Origin: Fidelibacterota bacterium
Lineage (GTDB): Bacteria > Fidelibacterota > UBA8477 > JABMPR01
Assembly: GCA_018650795.1 (NCBI GenBank)
Contig: JABIFG010000058.1
Span: 73,497-113,757, forward strand
Reading direction: 5' to 3'
DNA length: 40,261 nucleotides
Made by a program: the position numbers and the translations under genes. Below, piece by piece: positions 19,008-27,741 of the stretch. Below the pieces are notes generated by a model. It was not told where the DNA came from, ran no database searches, and worked only from the letters and a program-made list of their open reading frames with translations. Every line of letters begins with the position of its first letter. Position 1 is the first letter of the stretch.

Positions 19008-19024
19008 TCTATACCCAATATACT
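19008..19024. promoter_or_regulatory. Putative regulator operator, site C (autoregulatory)
   Basis: TCTATACCCAATATACT; on the minus strand it reads AGTATA-TTGGG-TATAGA, the same AGTATA-N5-TATA core as the other four sites. It lies 51 bases before the regulator's ATG. The rest of 18957-19228 is AT-rich, with a weak 6-bp hairpin at 19104-19125 and an 8-bp inverted repeat (19170-19177 / 19214-19221) next to the maturase stop. Confidence 0.55.
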
Positions 19025-19228
19025 TAACATAACATTTAATCTATTTAATCCAAGATGAATTTAGATAAATGACTCGTAATCAGGGGGTTATATCGATTAT
19101 TTAAATCTCTTTAGATCAGGAGATTATTTTGCTTATCTGCATGTTTAAAATATTGATAACTTAGTAACCACTGCAATTCTTATAATTTTAGCACTCCCAA
19201 AGTCGCAAAACTCATTGCAGTCGTGTTT

Positions 19229-21283
19229 TTAATCAATCTTGACTGGTTGTGCTTTTGTAGGTTCCTGCAGGTGTAACTGTGACTGTTTAGCTTTCCAATC
19301 TTCAGCCAATTCCTTAAGCCGCACATCTGAATGTTCAAAGAAGGCAATATAGGATTCACAAAAATGGCTTAAGCCATTATCCTCAGGGTCTCGAAGTCTA
19401 TCTTTCGTGCATCCACCATAACATTGACGCTGCCATTTACACTTTTGGCACTTCTCAGGAAGATCGCTTTTCAGTTCCCCAAACTCCTTCTGCTTTTCAG
19501 AATTCAACATCACCAGGATATCATCATCATACAGGTTGCCCAATTTCCAAGTGGGTTCTACAAAGAAATCACAGGAATACACATCTCCATTATGCTCGAC
19601 GACGACATAATTCCCACACTCCTTGAGTAATGTGCATTCAGGGGCCTCAAGACCCACATAGCTATGAAACACAGAATCAAAGTGTCGGATGGACGTGGTT
19701 GCAATCCCATCTTCGAAATCATTCTGCCATAAGTCAAAGAGTTTGATCAGGAAATCCCCATAAGCTTTCTCTCCTACTGAATAAGCAGCGGATTTCTCAG
19801 GATTATCAGGGTCTGTCTCCACCAACGGGATGAACTGCATATATTCAAATCCCAATGATTTGTGGAACTGGTATATCTCTTCCGGGAATTTCACTGAGTA
19901 TTCATTCACAACGCTGAGGACGTTGACCTCAACACCGGCATCCATCAACATTCTGGTATTATCAACGACTTGTTGCCAGCTCGGTTTACCATTTACATGG
20001 GTTCGATACTTGTCGTGGATATGCTCTGGTCCATCGATGGATATACCCACCAGAAAGTTATTTTCTTTGAGAAAATTTGCCCAATCCTCATCTAGCAATA
20101 AACCATTGGTCTGCAAACCATTACCAACTGAGCGTCCTGATCCGTACCTTTTTTGCAACTTGACAGCCTGTTGGAAAAAAGGCAACCCCATGAGAGTGGG
20201 CTCTCCCCCCTGCCAGCCAAAGGAGACATGACCTGCAGTTTGCTGAAGTGTCTGCCGGATAAAGATGTCCAAAGTCTCAAGCGACATGCGATGTTTTTTT
20301 GTCTCGGTGAACAGGTCAGCCTTTTCCAGATAAAAACAATAGTCACAGTCCAGATTGCAATCAGGACCTGAAGGTTTAACCAGAACACTGGATAGACCCT
20401 TTTTAAATTTGATTTCATCCGGGAAATAATTTATCCGGGCTGTTTCTTTCACCCCATCAACATATTTCTCTACTTCAACATTCTGGGCATCTTCGGTCAA
20501 TTTTTCAATGATCTGTGATTTCACTTCATCAAATTCAATTTTCCGAGGTTCTTTTTTTTCAAATACTTTCGCAATATGGAAGCCAAAAGGTGACGGGAAT
20601 ACTTGACTCACTTCACCTGCTTCCATTTTGAAAACGACATCCTCAAATTCCTGAACCATTTGCCCCCGTGGAAAAACACCCAGGTCGCCAGAATTATCTG
20701 CGCAATCGGTCTGTTGCTCAGCCAATTCTTCATAGGTGGTACCAGATTGAATCTTCTCCCATATCTCCTGAATCTCAGTCTGGGCTTCTTTTTCAGTACG
20801 ATATCCTTCTATATGTTTGACGATATGACCTGCATGCACCATCTCAGGCAGCATGAATTGTTCAGGATTGCTTTGATAAAAAGCCTTGGCATCCGTTTCA
20901 CTTACTTGATTAGCCTTTGCGTGAAGTTCAGACATCAAATGCTCAACTTTATGCTGTTGCTCTATCTCAAGTAGGATATTTTCATCATCCTGATGTGTGA
21001 GACCGGTTTCTTTATAAAATTTTTCTTCTCCTCCGCGTTCTTCTTTGAGCTTAAGAAAAGCCTGGTCGAGTGTTTCAGGATTAATACTGTGTGAATCAGC
21101 ATGAGCCGATTGTCTGAGCAGCACACTTTCTATTACATTTTCGCGTGCCCATTCAGCTAGCTGCTTTTCCTGTTCTGCGCCGCTCTGCTCGCTAAAAACA
21201 GATTGAAAATGAGGCTGCAGTCTCTGAATTTCATCCTGGACCATTTTTTCCTGGATAAGCTCACCATTAACTATGAGGACCAT
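19229..21283 (-). CDS. Parvulin (PpiC)-anaerobic sulfatase maturase (anSME) fusion
   Basis: A 684-residue cytosolic fusion without signal peptide. Residues 1-140 resemble the chaperone part of SurA/NifM-type PPIases (starting VNGELIQEKMVQDEI). Residues 147-243 are a parvulin domain (DNSGDLGVFPRGQMVQEFEDVVF, PSPFGFHIAKV). Residues 296-684 are a radical-SAM/SPASM maturase: C309-x3-C313-x2-C316 binds the SAM cluster, WQGGEPTL and GISIDGP follow, and eight cysteines (550, 556, 571, 612, 615, 621, 625, 642) match known anSME auxiliary-cluster spacing, with Asp572 after Cys571 as the candidate base. anSME oxidises the sulfatase Cys to formylglycine before export, so it probably serves the ten Cys-type sulfatases here. 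AAGGAAT precedes the ATG. A PPIase fused to anSME is not an arrangement I know. Confidence 0.93.
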   Translation of the reverse strand: MVLIVNGELIQEKMVQDEIQRLQPHFQSVFSEQSGAEQEKQLAEWARENVIESVLLRQSAHADSHSINPETLDQAFLKLKEERGGEEKFYKETGLTHQDDENILLEIEQQHKVEHLMSELHAKANQVSETDAKAFYQSNPEQFMLPEMVHAGHIVKHIEGYRTEKEAQTEIQEIWEKIQSGTTYEELAEQQTDCADNSGDLGVFPRGQMVQEFEDVVFKMEAGEVSQVFPSPFGFHIAKVFEKKEPRKIEFDEVKSQIIEKLTEDAQNVEVEKYVDGVKETARINYFPDEIKFKKGLSSVLVKPSGPDCNLDCDYCFYLEKADLFTETKKHRMSLETLDIFIRQTLQQTAGHVSFGWQGGEPTLMGLPFFQQAVKLQKRYGSGRSVGNGLQTNGLLLDEDWANFLKENNFLVGISIDGPEHIHDKYRTHVNGKPSWQQVVDNTRMLMDAGVEVNVLSVVNEYSVKFPEEIYQFHKSLGFEYMQFIPLVETDPDNPEKSAAYSVGEKAYGDFLIKLFDLWQNDFEDGIATTSIRHFDSVFHSYVGLEAPECTLLKECGNYVVVEHNGDVYSCDFFVEPTWKLGNLYDDDILVMLNSEKQKEFGELKSDLPEKCQKCKWQRQCYGGCTKDRLRDPEDNGLSHFCESYIAFFEHSDVRLKELAEDWKAKQSQLHLQEPTKAQPVKID

Positions 21284-21385
21284 CTGATAATTCCTTTGAT
21301 GTTGAAGTCTCTAAAAAATATTGACACTCACTCCCGGTTCACGAAAATCCTCCGCATCCGGGTTAAGGATCCTATTCAAAATAAG

Positions 21386-21414
21386 ATGGGCTCTGGTGAT
21401 ATACCAAAGCCCAT
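21386..21414 (-). terminator. Stem-loop, possible terminator or attenuator
   Basis: ATGGGCTCTGGT (21386-21397) pairs with ACCAAAGCCCAT (21403-21414), a 12-bp stem with one G-T-type mismatch and a 5-base loop. It lies 31 bases after the stop of the kinase fusion and about 100 bases before the maturase gene. On the minus strand it is followed by CTTATTTTG, a weak U-tract. It could end most transcripts of the nine-gene operon and lower maturase expression, or it could only stabilise the mRNA. Confidence 0.5.
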
Positions 21415-21445
21415 TTCATTAGTATTTTTCTTTCTATTGCTGAGG

Positions 21446-22576
21446 TTAAAATCGAACTTTGATCTTAAAAGCTCCCTCAACAGGTTTATCAGAAGCAACC
21501 AGCACATAACCACCACCCGCACCGGAAAATCCAGCACCGGCATGCTGATCATACTTCTTAATCTCATCCCAGCAATAATCCGGAACTGTGAGAGGCAGGA
21601 TTTCATACCAGGCTTCCAGTGTGCCAGTCAAGGATGCCCCTAAACCTTTAACATCATGCTTCAATATACTGTCCCAACATAGTTGTCCAGACTCTGCGAG
21701 TCTTTTCACACCAACCTTGGTTACATTTTGTTCAAGCAATGGATTGTAACCATCTGGACGTTTTTTAAAGGGAACCATTTGCAGGACACTTGATAGCCAT
21801 TCGCAGGTTTCCTTATCAACAGCGGAATTGATTTGCTGTGGCCAGAAATTGCCATCATAGCATAGCTGATTCACACCAGGCATAAACAGTCCCAGCTGAT
21901 CTTGAGATCCAGATACATAAGGAGATCCCGGAGGGTTCTCAGCACCAAACAGGATTCGACCTAGCTCTTCCGGATCGCCTTCAGGGAGTTTATCACCCCA
22001 GATTTTTTTGGCGACTATTCTGGAGCTGGATGCCATACCACATCTGTTTTCAAAATCATGTTCTGCACTTAATGCCGCAACAACAACAGACCCGTGCTGA
22101 ATCTCTGAGACCCAGGGTTGATCCAACCAGCCACCAGCTATGCAGACCCTGTTTGGGAAACGCAATCCAAGTTTAGTCTCGGAGCTGGAACGAGCAGGTA
22201 AGCCCTCTTCAGGTATACGTTCTAGGACTTTAAGCTCGACACCATATTTATCACAAAGTTTCTGCTTACCCTCTGTGTATCCATCTTTGTTTACAACAAA
22301 GTAATCTGGTTTGATACGAGCAATCTCAGGTTCAAAATCCAGCATACCTTTCCCTGTCGCAACAAAGGCATCTTTCACATATTTGAACGACTTTATGATA
22401 AAGACGCGCTCTTGCTCGGAAAAATGAGGAGCGTGATCTTTCAATAATTGAATATTTGAATCGGCTCCGACAGAGACATGGAGATCACCAAATTGGGCAG
22501 CCGTTTTAAAGAAGGCGACATGCCCTCCATGGATGAGATCATAGCATCCACTAACCAGAACTTTTTTATTTTGCAT
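21446..22576 (-). CDS. Nucleotidyltransferase-GHMP sugar kinase fusion
   Basis: A 376-residue cytosolic protein of two parts. Residues 1-130 are a cytidylyltransferase-like fold (VSGCYDLIHGGHVAFF, an H-x-G-H-type site at 16-19, and a VVNKDGYTEGK block). Residues 140-376 resemble GHMP kinases of the HddA (heptose-1-kinase) type: RVCIAGGWLD, GSQDQLGLFMPG and the C-terminal AGAGFSGAGGGYVLV. The Gly-rich ATP loop seems reduced to MASSSR. A sugar 1-kinase joined to a nucleotide transferase would yield an activated sugar, as in fucokinase/GDP-fucose pyrophosphorylase salvage, although the order and families differ. It starts 17 bases after the epimerase stop. The sugar, nucleotide and true activity are not known. 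Confidence 0.72.
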   Translation of the reverse strand: MQNKKVLVSGCYDLIHGGHVAFFKTAAQFGDLHVSVGADSNIQLLKDHAPHFSEQERVFIIKSFKYVKDAFVATGKGMLDFEPEIARIKPDYFVVNKDGYTEGKQKLCDKYGVELKVLERIPEEGLPARSSSETKLGLRFPNRVCIAGGWLDQPWVSEIQHGSVVVAALSAEHDFENRCGMASSSRIVAKKIWGDKLPEGDPEELGRILFGAENPPGSPYVSGSQDQLGLFMPGVNQLCYDGNFWPQQINSAVDKETCEWLSSVLQMVPFKKRPDGYNPLLEQNVTKVGVKRLAESGQLCWDSILKHDVKGLGASLTGTLEAWYEILPLTVPDYCWDEIKKYDQHAGAGFSGAGGGYVLVASDKPVEGAFKIKVRF

Positions 22577-22593
22577 TTCAAATATTCTCTATT

Positions 22594-23571
22594 TTAAAGG
22601 GATTCAGCGTTTCTATCCATTTCACCTTTGATCCAGTCATAGGTCTTCTTCATGCCATCTTTCAATGGGTATGAAGGTGCCCAACCCAATAATTTCTTGA
22701 TTAGATCATTGTCACTATTGCGACCACGAACTCCCAGGGGAGCATTTAGATCGTGACTTCTCTCAAGTTTGACATCAGCAATTTCTTCTACATAGCTGAC
22801 CAGGGTATTAATGGAAACCATCTCATCGCTACCGAGGTTGAGTGGTTCAATTACGTCAGAATACATAATTTTCTGAATGCCTTCGACGCATTCATCGATA
22901 TACATAAAACTACGTGTCTGCTCACCATCACCCCAGATTTCGATCTTCATATCGCCAGATTTCTGAGCTTCCAATACCTTGCGACACATGGCTGCAGGAG
23001 CTTTTTCGCGTCCACCATCCCATGTTCCGTAAGGTCCATATACATTATGGAAGCGAGCTACTCGAGTTGTCAGACCATAATCCTCGCGGAAATGACGACA
23101 CATGCGTTCACTAAACAGTTTTTCCCAGCCATAACCATCCTCTGCCAGCGCGGGATAAGCGTCTTCTTCCTTCAATCCTGGATTATCAGCATCGGTTTGT
23201 TTATCACCGTTATAGACACAGGCTGACGAGGCATAGAAATATCTGGTTACATCAGCATCGTTGGCAGCTTGCAGTAGGTGTGTATTGATCAAGACACTTA
23301 ACATGCATAAGGCTTTATTATTCTCAATAAAACCCATTCCGCCCATGTCGGCAGCCAGGTTGAATACTTCGTCGACACCTTCTACAGCGGTGTGACAGTT
23401 TTCAAGGTACTGAAGATCCAGTACAAGATTGGTAACGCCCTCTGTTACCTGGTACCATTCTGATAAGGGTTTTTTATCTGCTACAACAACTTCATGACCC
23501 TGTTTGAGCAAATCTATGGCGAGGTGACCGCCGATAAAACCACCACCTCCTGCTACTAGTATTTTTTTCAT
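22594..23571 (-). CDS. GDP-mannose 3,5-epimerase-like SDR
   Basis: A 325-residue extended short-chain dehydrogenase/reductase closely resembling plant GDP-mannose 3,5-epimerase. It has the NAD-binding GGGGFIGGHL (8-17), NLAADMGGMGFI, ASSACVY with Cys118, the YGWEK catalytic pair (Tyr147, Lys151), and GTWDGGREKAPAA with Lys190. The spacings Cys118-Tyr147-Lys190 equal those of the Arabidopsis enzyme as I recall it (Cys145, Tyr174, Lys217). GVRGRNSDN near the end is also shared. The family converts GDP-D-mannose to GDP-L-galactose or GDP-L-gulose. A guanylyltransferase making GDP-mannose is encoded nearby at 31249. AAGGAG precedes the ATG. A role in L-galactose metabolism is inference. Confidence 0.88.
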   Translation of the reverse strand: MKKILVAGGGGFIGGHLAIDLLKQGHEVVVADKKPLSEWYQVTEGVTNLVLDLQYLENCHTAVEGVDEVFNLAADMGGMGFIENNKALCMLSVLINTHLLQAANDADVTRYFYASSACVYNGDKQTDADNPGLKEEDAYPALAEDGYGWEKLFSERMCRHFREDYGLTTRVARFHNVYGPYGTWDGGREKAPAAMCRKVLEAQKSGDMKIEIWGDGEQTRSFMYIDECVEGIQKIMYSDVIEPLNLGSDEMVSINTLVSYVEEIADVKLERSHDLNAPLGVRGRNSDNDLIKKLLGWAPSYPLKDGMKKTYDWIKGEMDRNAESL

Positions 23572-23613
23572 TTTGAATCTCCTTCTTTACTTCTTTTAAT
23601 TTTACAAATAATT

Positions 23614-25248
23614 TTATGAACCTAGACCCAGGGGCGAGAACAAACCCAGAACGGCAAACCAGAAAACGAATAATCCAATTAACACATAACGGTATTTTTT
23701 ATTCTCTTCATCTGACATCTTCTCAGTTGTCTTTGAGGTGCGGATCGCTTCAGCTTTGGCTAAATCTTCAGGGGTTGATCCAGTATAATGACTGACAATC
23801 AGCATCACGGCGACACAAATCAGAGTGATGATGAAACCATCGTTTAGCTTGTTCTGGAAATAGATCGGGAGGTTCGCCTTGACCTGAGCCAGCGCTGCCA
23901 TATTTAAGATAGCAAAGGTAATAGCTCCTAAAACAGATCCGACCGTCAGTGTTGCAATCGCTCCTTTGGAATTAGCCTTCTTGTAAAACAGACCAAATAT
24001 TACCGTCACGAATACCGGTGGTGCTATGAGTGCCCAGACTTGCAGCAGATAATTAAACAAGCCCTTGAAATCTCTAATAAACGGTGCCCAAGCTGTACAA
24101 ATCAGCAAAATACCAATCATCAAGTAACGGCCGATCTTTACAGTTTGCTCGTCGGTCATATCGGGTTTTCGTTTTCCGATAAAGTCAAAAGTGATTAGTG
24201 CAGCTGTTGCATTCAGCCCCGATGAGACGCTAGACATGATGGCCGCTATTAAGCCAGCCAAAACCAAGCCCTTTAAGCCGATGGGCATGAATTCAACAAT
24301 AATTCTGGCGTATGCAGCATCACCATTCTGGAGATTTGGAAAAAGGCTAGCAGCTACAACACCTGGAGCAGCAATAATAAATAGTGCCAGTACTTTCAGA
24401 AAGGCAGCAAATATTGCCCCCATTTTTGCGTGGTATAAGCTTTTTGCAGCCAGGGCTCTCTGGACATAGTCATGGTCGGTACAGTGTCCATGAACACCAA
24501 GGATGATCACACCAGTAACAAATGGTAGCCAACCAAAATCATGATTCCAGGGGCGGTACATGGACCACATGCTCATTCCCTGCGAATCCTTTAGCATTAA
24601 GACTTGATCAATACCTCCTGCCGCTGCGACAGAGACTACGAGGGTTACAACACCCCCAATAACCAGGATGAAGGTTTGTGCAAAATCAGTCCAAAGCACC
24701 GATCGTAATCCCCCCAGAACTGTGTAAGCTCCAGTGGTTGCAGCCAATACAATCACTGCAGTCCAGAATAGCGCGTTGCTATCCCATCCTAAAATTACAG
24801 TAAGTACGGTTGCTCCTGCGTATAGAGCTGCTGCAACGTTAGCACTTACCATCATCAGCATATTTATTCCAGATACAAATGACCTACTGCCCCTACTGTA
24901 TCTCTTTTCAAAAAATTCGGGAGAGGTATATAAGCGCAAGCCCATATAGGCTTCAAGAAAGAACATTGCCAGAAATGTAAATGCTAGTGCTCCGACCATC
25001 TGAAAGGCACCGGCCACAATACCAACTGAAAATGCCAGTCCGGCCTGTCCCACAAATTGTTGGCTGGAAATATTTGTCGAAAATAAAGAGGCTCCCAGAA
25101 CAGGCCAACTTGAATCTCGACCAGCTAAGAATAGATCTTCTCCACTTTTAACTTTTGACTTTGAAATCCAGATACCAAGGGAAACAATGCCAATAAAATA
25201 AGCGACGATTATCAGCGTATCCAGGATACTAATCCTTACTAAATCCAT
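23614..25248 (-). CDS. Sodium/solute symporter (SSS family)
   Basis: A 544-residue inner-membrane protein with about 13-14 hydrophobic helices, the usual SSS/SGLT size. Characteristic segments are VKSGEDLFLAGRDSSWPVLGASLFSTNISSQQFVG (family signature near residues 33-67, sodium-site region), an AYTVLGGLRSVLWTDFAQ block and IMSSVSSGLNATAALITFDF. It should import a sugar, sugar acid or similar solute with sodium. As no SusC/SusD or ABC importer is present in the window, it is the best candidate for uptake of products released by the sulfatases and fucosidase, possibly still sulfated. It sits in the middle of the nine-gene operon, 42 bases from the epimerase gene. Confidence 0.92.
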   Translation of the reverse strand: MDLVRISILDTLIIVAYFIGIVSLGIWISKSKVKSGEDLFLAGRDSSWPVLGASLFSTNISSQQFVGQAGLAFSVGIVAGAFQMVGALAFTFLAMFFLEAYMGLRLYTSPEFFEKRYSRGSRSFVSGINMLMMVSANVAAALYAGATVLTVILGWDSNALFWTAVIVLAATTGAYTVLGGLRSVLWTDFAQTFILVIGGVVTLVVSVAAAGGIDQVLMLKDSQGMSMWSMYRPWNHDFGWLPFVTGVIILGVHGHCTDHDYVQRALAAKSLYHAKMGAIFAAFLKVLALFIIAAPGVVAASLFPNLQNGDAAYARIIVEFMPIGLKGLVLAGLIAAIMSSVSSGLNATAALITFDFIGKRKPDMTDEQTVKIGRYLMIGILLICTAWAPFIRDFKGLFNYLLQVWALIAPPVFVTVIFGLFYKKANSKGAIATLTVGSVLGAITFAILNMAALAQVKANLPIYFQNKLNDGFIITLICVAVMLIVSHYTGSTPEDLAKAEAIRTSKTTEKMSDEENKKYRYVLIGLFVFWFAVLGLFSPLGLGS

Positions 25249-25299
25249 TAAAACACCACCCGTTCTTTCATAAAGAGTTAAGCTACAAAACTGAAGGGC

Positions 25300-26469
25300 T
25301 TATTTTTGTCCTTCGTAGTAATCAATAAGAATGTCAATGACCTCTGGTCGTCCAAATTCGACTGGGGGTCTTTCACCGTTGGCCAGCATATCACGTAATT
25401 TGGTCCCACTGATCATGAGATGATCGTCATTACCATGGGGACATGTTTTTGTGGAGACAATGGCTTCGCACTTATTACACCAGAATGTCCAATCCAACTT
25501 CAATGGTTTTAGATGAATATCACCTGGCTTCAGTTTATCAAAGATGTCCTGTGCATCGAAGGGACCGTAATAGTTCCCTACTCCAGCATGGTCTCGACCA
25601 ATAATCATGTGACTACAGCCAAAATTTTGTCTGATGATCGCATGCAGAATGGCTTCCCGCGGTCCACCATATCTCATTTCCATGGGATATACTTTGAGTA
25701 CCGTATTTTCAGGTTTGTAGTAATTATCCAACATGGCTTGGTAACACTTCATGCGAATATCTGCAGGGATATCGCCAGCTTTCAGTTTCCCAACCACAGG
25801 ATGGATCAAAACGCCATCGCACACTTCCATGGCTACTTTAGTGAGATACTCATGAGATCTGTGGATGGGATTACGTGTCTGGAATGCTGCGACGGTGTTC
25901 CAGCCCTTCTCAACAAACAAAGCTCTGGTTTCCTCTGGTCGAGCATACTCTGGATAAATCTCAGGATATTCTCCCTCACTAAAGACTTCTACGGGACCAC
26001 CAAGATATACCTCTCCTTGTTCAACTATCTTTTTTACGCCGGGATGTGCTTCATCTGTTGTGCAGAATACATTCTGTGCCTCAGATTCTTTGTCGTAGGA
26101 GTATTTTTCAGAGACAGACATCGTAGCCATAATCTCGTCCGTATCAGTCGCTACCAGTGCAATTTTGTCACCAATTGCTATAGATTCAGCTTGTGAATGA
26201 GACACGGGCAATACGATAGGGATAGGCCACAGCACACCATCAGCAAGTCGCATATCCTTTACAACAGATTCGTAATCAGCCTGTCCCATGAATCCAGAGA
26301 GTGGACTAAAGGAGCCAGTGGCTAACATGATCAAATCAGATTCTTCTTTTGATGCCAGTTTGATCCGGATCAGACTTGCGGCAGCCTCAACTGCAACGGC
26401 TCTCTGTTCTTGATCCTCAATCATTCGTGGATTGAGAGCGCCACCGTGTGGTGGTACAAGTTTACTCAA
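25300..26469 (-). CDS. sat: Sulfate adenylyltransferase (ATP sulfurylase), homomeric type
   Basis: A 389-residue cytosolic enzyme that interconverts ATP plus sulfate with adenosine 5'-phosphosulfate plus pyrophosphate. Clear motifs are FQTRNPIHRSHE (about 196-207), RYGGPREAILHAIIRQNFGC, IIGRDHAGVGNYYGPFDAQ and a zinc-type CNKCEAIVSTKTCPHG near 331-346. There is no fused APS kinase. I place the start at TTG 26467-26469, because GAGGAG lies just before it and the protein then begins MSKLVPPHGG as is usual; the in-frame ATG at 26484 overlaps that ribosome site. It lies between the symporter and the arylsulfotransferase pair. In this context it may activate sulfate, or run in reverse on APS; the direction is not readable. 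Confidence 0.94.
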   Translation of the reverse strand: MSKLVPPHGGALNPRMIEDQEQRAVAVEAAASLIRIKLASKEESDLIMLATGSFSPLSGFMGQADYESVVKDMRLADGVLWPIPIVLPVSHSQAESIAIGDKIALVATDTDEIMATMSVSEKYSYDKESEAQNVFCTTDEAHPGVKKIVEQGEVYLGGPVEVFSEGEYPEIYPEYARPEETRALFVEKGWNTVAAFQTRNPIHRSHEYLTKVAMEVCDGVLIHPVVGKLKAGDIPADIRMKCYQAMLDNYYKPENTVLKVYPMEMRYGGPREAILHAIIRQNFGCSHMIIGRDHAGVGNYYGPFDAQDIFDKLKPGDIHLKPLKLDWTFWCNKCEAIVSTKTCPHGNDDHLMISGTKLRDMLANGERPPVEFGRPEVIDILIDYYEGQK

Positions 26470-26502
26470 TGTGCGACTCCTCATATGAATTCATAAGCTG
26501 GA

Positions 26503-27741
26503 TTAGTAGCCCAAGTTTTCGAGTCTATTTCTAACCATATCAGCTTGAGACATTTGGGGCTGTACTGGTTCAGATTCTTCCTCCCTGTCAACCAGATAGG
26601 ATACCTTTGCAACATCTAACCAGGTTCTCCAGGTTGAAGTTACGCCAAGACATTTTTTCAAACAGTCCTCATTAAGAGAGTATCTGTATGCTGAAATAAT
26701 CCAATTGTTCTCGCCATAAATAGGGTCTGTACCCCAGTCAGGTGTGACATATTCCCAGACAACGCTATTGCGATAGTTCAATTCCATGATATGACCCCGA
26801 GTACCCTCGACAACCAGTGTACCACCATTATCAAGTTTCTGGGTATTCCCAAGAAATGATGAGAACAAGAAACTTGGTGGATCTTCTTCATAACCTGAAA
26901 GGATCTTACCGGTCTTAGGATCAACTACAATAGCTCTGGAATAATTAAGGGCTTCTCCTCTGAGATGGCGACCATTATCAAAAATGGCTACGGAATTATC
27001 TTCCAACATGGTGGCGTAGGTTTGATGATTTATCTCGTTAACCTTTTCACCTTCATGGATTTTCGTACCCCATTTCCAGTCAAACTCACCCGTCTTTTTA
27101 TCGATGAGGGCGACCTCGCTGATTCGCATAAAATTGATGAATATCTTATCTTCGCCAACCGCCTGAACGCAGGTTGCATGACCCCACTCAGTTGTAGAGC
27201 AGAGTGGACAAATATCATCAGTTTCAGGATCAAGGTGATCATGTGAATTCCATTCCCAGACGGTTTTCCCCCCTTTATCGATTTCTACGACGGCATCGCC
27301 CCACATTTTACCATCGGCTCCTTCTTTGGTAAAACCACCAGCAACCTTTGCAGCCAATTCAGCTGGAACTTCAACCCATTTCAGGATGAGGGTATTTCCA
27401 TTTTCTAGACGGTCAGCCCTGTGGTGCATGTACTGGTCTTTATGCTCCCAAACAACGTTGCCATCAGGATCGAGTTCCTGAATGATGCCGCTGGCGCCTT
27501 CAAATGAGGCTAATGGTCCGGTTTCATCTTTACCAGTTACGAGTAGGTTGCCATTATCTATGAGTTTTGCTTCGACAGGTAGATAATCCGTCTGCCATTC
27601 TTTAATAGCATCACCCTGCATATTGATAAGTCTGATCGTTTTAGAGCTGAATTGTGTGATCAAGGTGAAGCCAAAATGTGACTCAGATGGCAAATAGATC
27701 GCAACACCCTCGGTGGTCTGTCTAGCTGGACACTTTTTCAC
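26503..27741 (-). CDS. Arylsulfotransferase-family protein, no signal peptide (ASST2)
   Basis: A 412-residue beta-propeller of the arylsulfotransferase (ASST) family. Blade motifs such as LDPDGNVVWEH and RLENGNTLILK repeat along the chain. Candidate active-site residues are the His pair 106-107, NSHDHLD (165-171), His239 and AIFDNGRHLRGE (253-264). Known ASSTs are periplasmic and move sulfate from one aryl sulfate to another through a sulfohistidine. This protein lacks any signal peptide and should be cytosolic. It starts with GTG at 27739-27741, overlapping the previous stop as TAGTG, so it is translationally coupled to its paralogue at 27741-28922. They differ enough to suggest different substrates or a heteromer. 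The sulfotransferase activity is inferred. Confidence 0.82.
   Translation of the reverse strand: MKKCPARQTTEGVAIYLPSESHFGFTLITQFSSKTIRLINMQGDAIKEWQTDYLPVEAKLIDNGNLLVTGKDETGPLASFEGASGIIQELDPDGNVVWEHKDQYMHHRADRLENGNTLILKWVEVPAELAAKVAGGFTKEGADGKMWGDAVVEIDKGGKTVWEWNSHDHLDPETDDICPLCSTTEWGHATCVQAVGEDKIFINFMRISEVALIDKKTGEFDWKWGTKIHEGEKVNEINHQTYATMLEDNSVAIFDNGRHLRGEALNYSRAIVVDPKTGKILSGYEEDPPSFLFSSFLGNTQKLDNGGTLVVEGTRGHIMELNYRNSVVWEYVTPDWGTDPIYGENNWIISAYRYSLNEDCLKKCLGVTSTWRTWLDVAKVSYLVDREEESEPVQPQMSQADMVRNRLENLGY

Noticed and set aside
19104-19221. Hairpins at 19104-19125 and 19170-19221 as terminators of the maturase transcript
   Set aside because: The stems are only 6 and 8 bp, the second with a 36-base loop, and no U-tract follows on the minus strand.
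19830-20418. Long antisense ORFs over the maturase
   Set aside because: They are shadows of the conserved maturase reading frame, with no recognisable product.
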